Positions 59,609 through 64,000 of a stretch of DNA of 64,000 bases are shown here, piece after piece. The stretch spans positions 44,487-108,486 of the forward strand of contig RXJD01000019.1 in assembly GCA_003987775.1 (NCBI GenBank). The letters run 5' to 3'. Source of the stretch: Mycobacterium sp. (GTDB lineage Bacteria; Actinomycetota; Actinomycetes; Mycobacteriales; Mycobacteriaceae). The notes under the pieces are model-generated. The model was given only the letters and a program-made list of their open reading frames with translations. It searched no databases and was not told the DNA's origin. Both the position numbers and the translations under genes were made by a program. The number at the start of each line of letters is the position of its first letter. Position 1 is the stretch's first letter.

Positions 59609-61084
59609 GTGGTGACGGTGCCGGGTTCGTCGTTGCCGCCGGACGGTTTTCGGTGGGTTGAGCAGCCGCCGTCACCGCAGCGTCGCGCGCGGCGATTCTG
59701 GTGGATCGGCGCGGCGGTTTTCCTCGTGATTGCGGTTGTCGCCGCAGGAGTTGTCGTGGTGCTGCGCCGTCACGCGCCAAGTCAGGGCGCCGACGCACCC
59801 GCCGGACGCCCACCCATCGGGACACCGCAGGACCTGCTCGTGTCGTTTCCGTTGAATCGTCAACCGGTGCCGGGTTGGCAGGTCAGCGGCGCGGATATCG
59901 GATTGCCGCCCGGCGTCAAGGTTGGCGACCTGTTCTCCCGCAACGGCACCAAGGCCTACTTCATCACCCTGGAGGGCTGCGAGAAGTCCTGCCACAATCC
60001 GACCGGTTGGCTGTACGGTCTTGAAACAACCACTGGTGCAAGGCTTTTTCCGCCGCTGGCGCTGCCGGGTTTCTTCGGAACCAACTCGGACTGTCATAGC
60101 AATGGTCCAGCGGTGGCCCTCTGCACGAGCCGCACCGAAGGGCAGGAAGCTCATCTCCCACCACCGGGAGCATGGGTGATCGACCTCGATCGCGGCGCCC
60201 TGACGTATCACGGATCAAACACTCTCAATCCCAAGATCATTGGCAGCGGAATTGAACTCGAGTCGGTGGGCTACCACGACGGCCCGGCCTACCTGGTAGC
60301 CGCTCACCGCGGAGAGGGCCTGCACGGTGTCGGCGCACACGCCGAGTTGACCTGGTTCCTGCCCGGCAGCGGGGAGATCCAGGATCCGGGAGCCTGGAAT
60401 CCCGACATTCCGCCACTGACCCTCGCCGTGCAACCGTTGAAGTCTCCCGGCGATAACCGGGGAGATCGGGTCTTCTCGGTAGTCGACGGCAAAGACCTGA
60501 CCCCCTCACCGACTTCGGGCACGCGACTGGAGGAGGCCGTCGTATACAACGGCGGGTTTGCCTATCAGGTGGACGCGGGCACGCGGATGTATGACACCGC
60601 CGGCCGTGAAGTCGGCCGGCAGGAGCCCGAGCGCAGTTACCCACAGCAGAACGCCGCGATGCTCACACTCGCGGTCGGAAGCAACTTCCAGATTTACGAT
60701 GCGACAGGCAAACTTGTCGCAACGATCCCGTCGCGCGGTCTCGCTGCCGATTTCGAAATTATCGGCACCAAGGTGTACATCAGGACCGCGGGCAGTGGTG
60801 ACGGCATGGAATCTGCCTGGCAGCAATGGGACCTGCGCACCGCAGCGCCCGGTGCCACCTGCACCATGGCCCTGTGGCCCGACTACGCCGGCTCCGACGG
60901 CACCGTCGTGGTCACCCGAAGCCGTGCCGACGATGTGTCCCACTACGTGGCCATCGACACCACCAATTGCCAAGCGCTATGGGATATTCCCGGCAAGGTC
61001 TGGATCCACAAGATAGGCACGGGCCTGATAGAAGTGGACCATGACCGGGACACGGTCTCCTCGCTGCGGGAACCCCCGAAGTAG
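59609..61084 (+). CDS. Unknown membrane-anchored beta-propeller-like protein
   Basis: A 491-residue protein with a GTG start. A short Pro/Arg-rich cytosolic part and one membrane segment (about 30-52, 'WWIGAAVFLVIAVVAAGVVVVL') are followed by a large extracytoplasmic domain of beta repeats. Recurring units such as 'GWLYGLETTTGARLF', 'GAWVIDLDRGALTYHG', 'AMLTLAVGSNFQIYDATGKLVATI' and 'HYVAIDTTNCQALWDI' look like WD/PQQ-type propeller blades. Six cysteines are present in the outer domain, some likely paired. I do not recognise a named family. It follows two small membrane proteins and could form an envelope complex with them. Confidence 0.75.
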   Translation: MVTVPGSSLPPDGFRWVEQPPSPQRRARRFWWIGAAVFLVIAVVAAGVVVVLRRHAPSQGADAPAGRPPIGTPQDLLVSFPLNRQPVPGWQVSGADIGLPPGVKVGDLFSRNGTKAYFITLEGCEKSCHNPTGWLYGLETTTGARLFPPLALPGFFGTNSDCHSNGPAVALCTSRTEGQEAHLPPPGAWVIDLDRGALTYHGSNTLNPKIIGSGIELESVGYHDGPAYLVAAHRGEGLHGVGAHAELTWFLPGSGEIQDPGAWNPDIPPLTLAVQPLKSPGDNRGDRVFSVVDGKDLTPSPTSGTRLEEAVVYNGGFAYQVDAGTRMYDTAGREVGRQEPERSYPQQNAAMLTLAVGSNFQIYDATGKLVATIPSRGLAADFEIIGTKVYIRTAGSGDGMESAWQQWDLRTAAPGATCTMALWPDYAGSDGTVVVTRSRADDVSHYVAIDTTNCQALWDIPGKVWIHKIGTGLIEVDHDRDTVSSLREPPK

Positions 61085-61557
61085 CCCACTTCACCGACGT
61101 GACTCGCGCAGCTCGGCTATGTCCTCGGCGACGTGCTGAAGTTAGAGAAACCCCCACTTCGCGACCCGCCGCCACAATCGACCAGTCCCGCGCTCGCAAT
61201 TCCATGAAACGTTCACGCCTGGCCGACTGCGGCCGACGGCGCGCTCTCTACACGACGCGACGACGACAACACAACCTCCAGAACCTGGTGAAATGTTGCG
61301 GCAGGCCTCCAAAAACCACCATTGTTAAATTTGTGCAGCACGAGCAGGTCAAGATCTTTCTCGGGATCGACGTTTCCGCAATCTTTGCCAATGATCGGTT
61401 TCGCATCGTGGCCTTGCGCAGGAGCTGATCGCCCAGCGCAAATTCGGCTCGGGACGCTGCGGTATTGGTGGCCAACGTAATCGTGGTCAGCGTCGACGCT
61501 GCTGCGCTTGGCGCTGTGCGCTCAATCTAGCCCCCTACACCGGCCGAGTCGTGAAGC
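61085..61557. other. 473-base intergenic region without a supported gene
   Basis: No convincing coding region, RNA gene or known motif. The part from about 61262 to 61400 is clearly more AT-rich than the flanks, with the stretch CAAAAACCACCATTGTTAAA. A minus-strand frame at 61248-61475 reads MATNTAASRAEFALGDQLLR and onward but has no ribosome-binding site and no recognisable domain. It may be a decayed gene remnant or transferred DNA next to the PE_PGRS gene. Confidence 0.4.
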
Positions 61558-63327
61558 TCAGAATCCCGGTAGTGGCACCTTCGGGCCGGTCAATCCCTTG
61601 CTGCCAATAGCACCGCCGCTGCCAGCTCCGCCACTGCTTCCTGCGGGACTGCCTGGTCCGCCGAGCCCACCAGCCGCGCCGGCACCGCCGGTCCCGCCGG
61701 TGCCACCGGCGCCCGGGGTGGCCCCATAGAGCGACGTGCCGCCGGTACCGCCTCTGCCGCCGACCCCGCCGGCTCCGCCGCGTCCGCCGGCACCGCCGGG
61801 TGCCGCCGCACCCATGGGTCCGGCCGGACCGTTGGGGCCGCCCGAGCCCCCGGCTCCGGGGAGCCCGGCAGCACCGCCCATTCCGCCGGCACCACCGGCG
61901 CCACTGTTTCCGCCGGCTCCGCCGGTACCGCCAATGCCGGTCAGCGTAGCGCCGCCGCCGGTGCCGCCCGTGCCACCGATCCCTCCAGTGCCACCGACAC
62001 CCCCGACACCGCCGGCGCCCGCGGCGCCGCCATGGCCGTACATGCCACCGGCCCCGCCGTTGCCGCCCGCGCCACCAACGCCGCCGACACCGCCCGATGC
62101 GCCATCTCCACCGTCACCTCCGTCGCCCCCAAAGGTGCCAACCGAACCACTGGGTCCGCCCATACCGCCACTGGCTCCGTTGGCGCCCACACCGCCGGCA
62201 CCGCCCGCACCGCCGATGCCGCCTGCGCCGCCATTGCCCCCCATCGACCCGCCGTGTCCCCCATTTCCGCCCACCCCGCCGGCGCTCCCTGAGCCACCGA
62301 TGCTTCGGGCACCAGCGGCGTCACCACCGGCACCGCCGTCACCGCCAGCCGCACCTGCCCCGCCGGCACCACCCCGGCCGCCAGCGGCGCCGATACCGCC
62401 ATCACCGCCGTCGCCGCCGTTGCCACCGCCGATAGCGCCGATTCCGGCGCCACCGCTCCCGCCCGCACCGCCAGGCGCACCGGTACCCCCGTCACCACCA
62501 TTGCCGCCGGCACCGCCGGGCTGCCCGGCGAGGGCGTTGCCGCCTCGGCCGCCGGCACCGCCCGCCTGCCCGGTAATGCCGTCAGCTCCGATGCCCCCCG
62601 GCAGGCTGGGTCCACCGGAACTGCCCGCCGCGGCGGGCTGTGTGACGGACTGCGTCGGATTAACGCCTGCGGTGCCAGGCGCACCGGCGCCACCGGCGCC
62701 TCCTGCCCCACCGTTGCCGAGCGTCGCAACGTTGCCGCCGTGGCCCCCGGCGCCGCCTCCGATGCCGCCGCGTCCGCCCGCGCCGCCGTTTCCGAAGGTG
62801 GCGTCGCCACCGCGCCCGCCGGCTTGACCGGGCAGCCCGTCACCGCCGCGACCGCCGTTGCCGCTCAGCCACCCACCCGGCTTGCCGGGTCGGCCGGGAG
62901 CGCCGTCTACGCCGTTGCCCACCAGCGGGCGTCCGGTCAGTGCCAGTGATTGCGCGTTCGCCGCGGCGCTCACCGCTTGGGCGGGGGCAAGCAAGTTCTG
63001 CGCCGCGGCGTTCACCGCGCCGAGCGGGTTCGCCGCTGCGGCGGTGTTCGCGGACTCGGCGAGCTGATACAGCCCGGCGTTGGCGAGCAGGGTGCGTGCA
63101 AACTGTTCGTGAAAAGCGTTGGCCTGCGCGCTGAGCCGTTGATAAGCCCGCGCATGACCCTGCAGAATCGCCGAGGCCATCGTCGAAACTTTATCGGCTG
63201 CCGGAGCCAACATTCGAGTTGTGTTGGCCGCCGCGGCGGCATTGGCCTCCGCTATTGTCGAGCCGACTCGGGCTAGGTCAGTGGCAGCCGCCGCGAGTGC
63301 TTCCGGGCCAGTGAGTACGTACGACAT
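61558..63327 (-). CDS. PE_PGRS family protein
   Basis: A 589-residue protein. Residues 1-95 are a PE domain ('[20 protein letters not shown]', '[71 protein letters not shown]'). A linker containing [12 protein letters not shown] follows, then about 400 residues of GGxGG-type PGRS repeats, ending with [12 protein letters not shown]. The PE domain starts MSYVLTGPE rather than the common MSFVI form. PE_PGRS proteins are ESX-5-exported surface proteins specific to slow-growing mycobacteria. The ATG has a GGAAGGAAAG site. The PGRS DNA is repetitive, so exact length could be affected by assembly errors. Confidence 0.93.
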   Translation of the reverse strand: MSYVLTGPEALAAAATDLARVGSTIAEANAAAAANTTRMLAPAADKVSTMASAILQGHARAYQRLSAQANAFHEQFARTLLANAGLYQLAESANTAAAANPLGAVNAAAQNLLAPAQAVSAAANAQSLALTGRPLVGNGVDGAPGRPGKPGGWLSGNGGRGGDGLPGQAGGRGGDATFGNGGAGGRGGIGGGAGGHGGNVATLGNGGAGGAGGAGAPGTAGVNPTQSVTQPAAAGSSGGPSLPGGIGADGITGQAGGAGGRGGNALAGQPGGAGGNGGDGGTGAPGGAGGSGGAGIGAIGGGNGGDGGDGGIGAAGGRGGAGGAGAAGGDGGAGGDAAGARSIGGSGSAGGVGGNGGHGGSMGGNGGAGGIGGAGGAGGVGANGASGGMGGPSGSVGTFGGDGGDGGDGASGGVGGVGGAGGNGGAGGMYGHGGAAGAGGVGGVGGTGGIGGTGGTGGGATLTGIGGTGGAGGNSGAGGAGGMGGAAGLPGAGGSGGPNGPAGPMGAAAPGGAGGRGGAGGVGGRGGTGGTSLYGATPGAGGTGGTGGAGAAGGLGGPGSPAGSSGGAGSGGAIGSKGLTGPKVPLPGF

Positions 63328-63451
63328 GGCACTTTCCTTCCATAGAGTGAAAACTCGAATGCGAGTTCTATGCGGGGCAGCCAAGCAGTGAGCGAGGCGG
63401 CCGGCATCGTCTGATGACGGCATTCACGAGCCCGCCGACGTGGCCGTTCTG

Positions 63452-64000
63452 TTAGAAATCGCCGGTGCGGGCGACACCGGACAGCAGATTGCCCAGATTG
63501 AGTAAGCCGGAGATGGCGGTGCCGACGTTTTGGTAGCCCGAGCCGCCGAAGAAGCCAGTTGGGTTGACGTTGAAGATCCCGGAGAGGCTTGACCCGCGGT
63601 TGCCGAAGCCGGAGTTGCCGCCGGTGCCGGTGTTGAAGAATCCTGACGAGGGTGTGGTGCTGGTGGTTCCGAAGCCCGGTGCGGGCGGCAGGTCGAAGCT
63701 GGCGATGGTGGTGCCCGGCAAGGTGATGCTTGGGATGCTCAGGCTCGGCAGGGTGAAGCCGGACAGCGCGAACGGCGGGATTTTCAGGCCCGGAAAAATG
63801 AAGGTGTCGAGGCGAATTGGGTCGAGATTGAGTCCGGGGAGGGTGAAAGTGCTTAGCCCGATGGAGGGAATCGTGGTGCTAGGCAGAGTGATGCGCGGCA
63901 GGCCGAAGCTGTCTACACCGATTGGGTCGATGGTGAACGCCGCGGTGGTCACTCCGGGGATGGTGAAGGCACCCACGCGGATCGGGGGAATGCTGATGTC
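63452..64000 (-). CDS. PPE-family protein (MPTR type), C-terminal part, runs off right edge
   Basis: At least 182 residues of the C-terminus; the frame is still open at the window end, so the PPE domain lies outside. The visible part has hydrophobic pseudo-repeats with Ile/Phe-Pro ('FGLPRITLPSTTIPSIGLST', 'FTLPGLNLDPIRLDTFIFPG') and then MPTR-like NxGxGNxG repeats ('GFFNTGTGGNSGFGNRGSSL', 'FFGGSGYQNVGTAISGLLNL'). This is typical of PPE-MPTR proteins, exported by ESX-5. It is upstream of the PE_PGRS gene on the same strand, 124 bases away, but the two are not a standard PE-PPE pair. Confidence 0.88.
   Translation of the reverse strand, partial: DISIPPIRVGAFTIPGVTTAAFTIDPIGVDSFGLPRITLPSTTIPSIGLSTFTLPGLNLDPIRLDTFIFPGLKIPPFALSGFTLPSLSIPSITLPGTTIASFDLPPAPGFGTTSTTPSSGFFNTGTGGNSGFGNRGSSLSGIFNVNPTGFFGGSGYQNVGTAISGLLNLGNLLSGVARTGDF

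Noticed and set aside
61736-62827. A 363-codon Pro-rich plus-strand frame
   Set aside because: It is the complement of the PGRS Gly repeats (GGC/GCC reads as Pro on the other strand), not a gene.
61560-62900. Regular short repeats that might be taken for a CRISPR array
   Set aside because: They are GGxGG codon repeats of a PE_PGRS gene with no constant repeat/spacer structure. No cas genes are present.

Overview
The window comes from a high-GC mycobacterium. The evidence is a PE_PGRS gene and a PPE-MPTR gene at the right edge, an mmpS-mmpL pair, Mce-associated membrane proteins, an rsfA/Rv1364c-type sigma-factor regulator pair, many fadD/echA/fadE-type genes, three P450s, F420-type luciferase-like oxidoreductases and an NDMA-type alcohol dehydrogenase. 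GC-rich codon use and ATGA/GTGA stop-start overlaps are seen throughout. The species cannot be fixed from the sequence alone; the PGRS/MPTR genes favour a slow grower.

About 50 kb (1-48955) is mainly a catabolic region for an unidentified hydrophobic acid, terpenoid, steroid-like or alicyclic substrate. From left to right: three acyl-CoA ligases and three crotonases on the minus strand (1-5945); thioesterase, crotonase and a TetR (6109-8451); a DapA-like aldolase; a stress islet (csbD-like, small membrane protein, glsB-like; 9732-10697); a crotonase; mmpS-mmpL; a sulfide:quinone oxidoreductase diverging from a thioredoxin (15327-17632); a CaiB-type CoA transferase; an operon amidohydrolase-ligase-amidohydrolase-ACAD-ACAD (19128-25049); a DUF1275 protein; P450; a minus operon Rieske oxygenase to lipocalin-like protein (27580-31929) diverging from BVMO-hydrolase-NTF2-LLM (32011-36205); carboxyltransferase diverging from LLM-P450-SDR-VOC-SDR (36808-42788); P450-ADH diverging from Rieske ferredoxin, two amidohydrolases and an esterase homologue (42861-48955).

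The right part (49038-64000) looks like chromosomal backbone: two Mce-associated proteins, a Rv1364c-like multidomain regulator and rsfA appear in the order known around M. tuberculosis Rv1362c-Rv1365c, with an ACAD pair between them. Then come an amidohydrolase with its TetR-hotdog fusion regulator, three unknown membrane proteins, PE_PGRS and PPE.

Two operator families tie the region together. A 19-bp site, TACnGTA-N5-TACnGTA, occurs in nine intergenic regions in front of the catabolic operons and next to the TetR at 7684-8451, which is the best candidate repressor. A second palindrome, TACCC-N4-GGGTA, of the kind used by CsoR-family repressors, occurs four times: before mmpS-mmpL, twice between the sulfide:quinone oxidoreductase and the thioredoxin, and before an unknown 79-residue protein. 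No CsoR-family gene is in the window. Several enzyme homologues have lost canonical catalytic residues (isochorismatase-like, amidohydrolase, HSL-type esterase, BVMO fingerprint), and one P450 has a probable frameshift near its 3' end.
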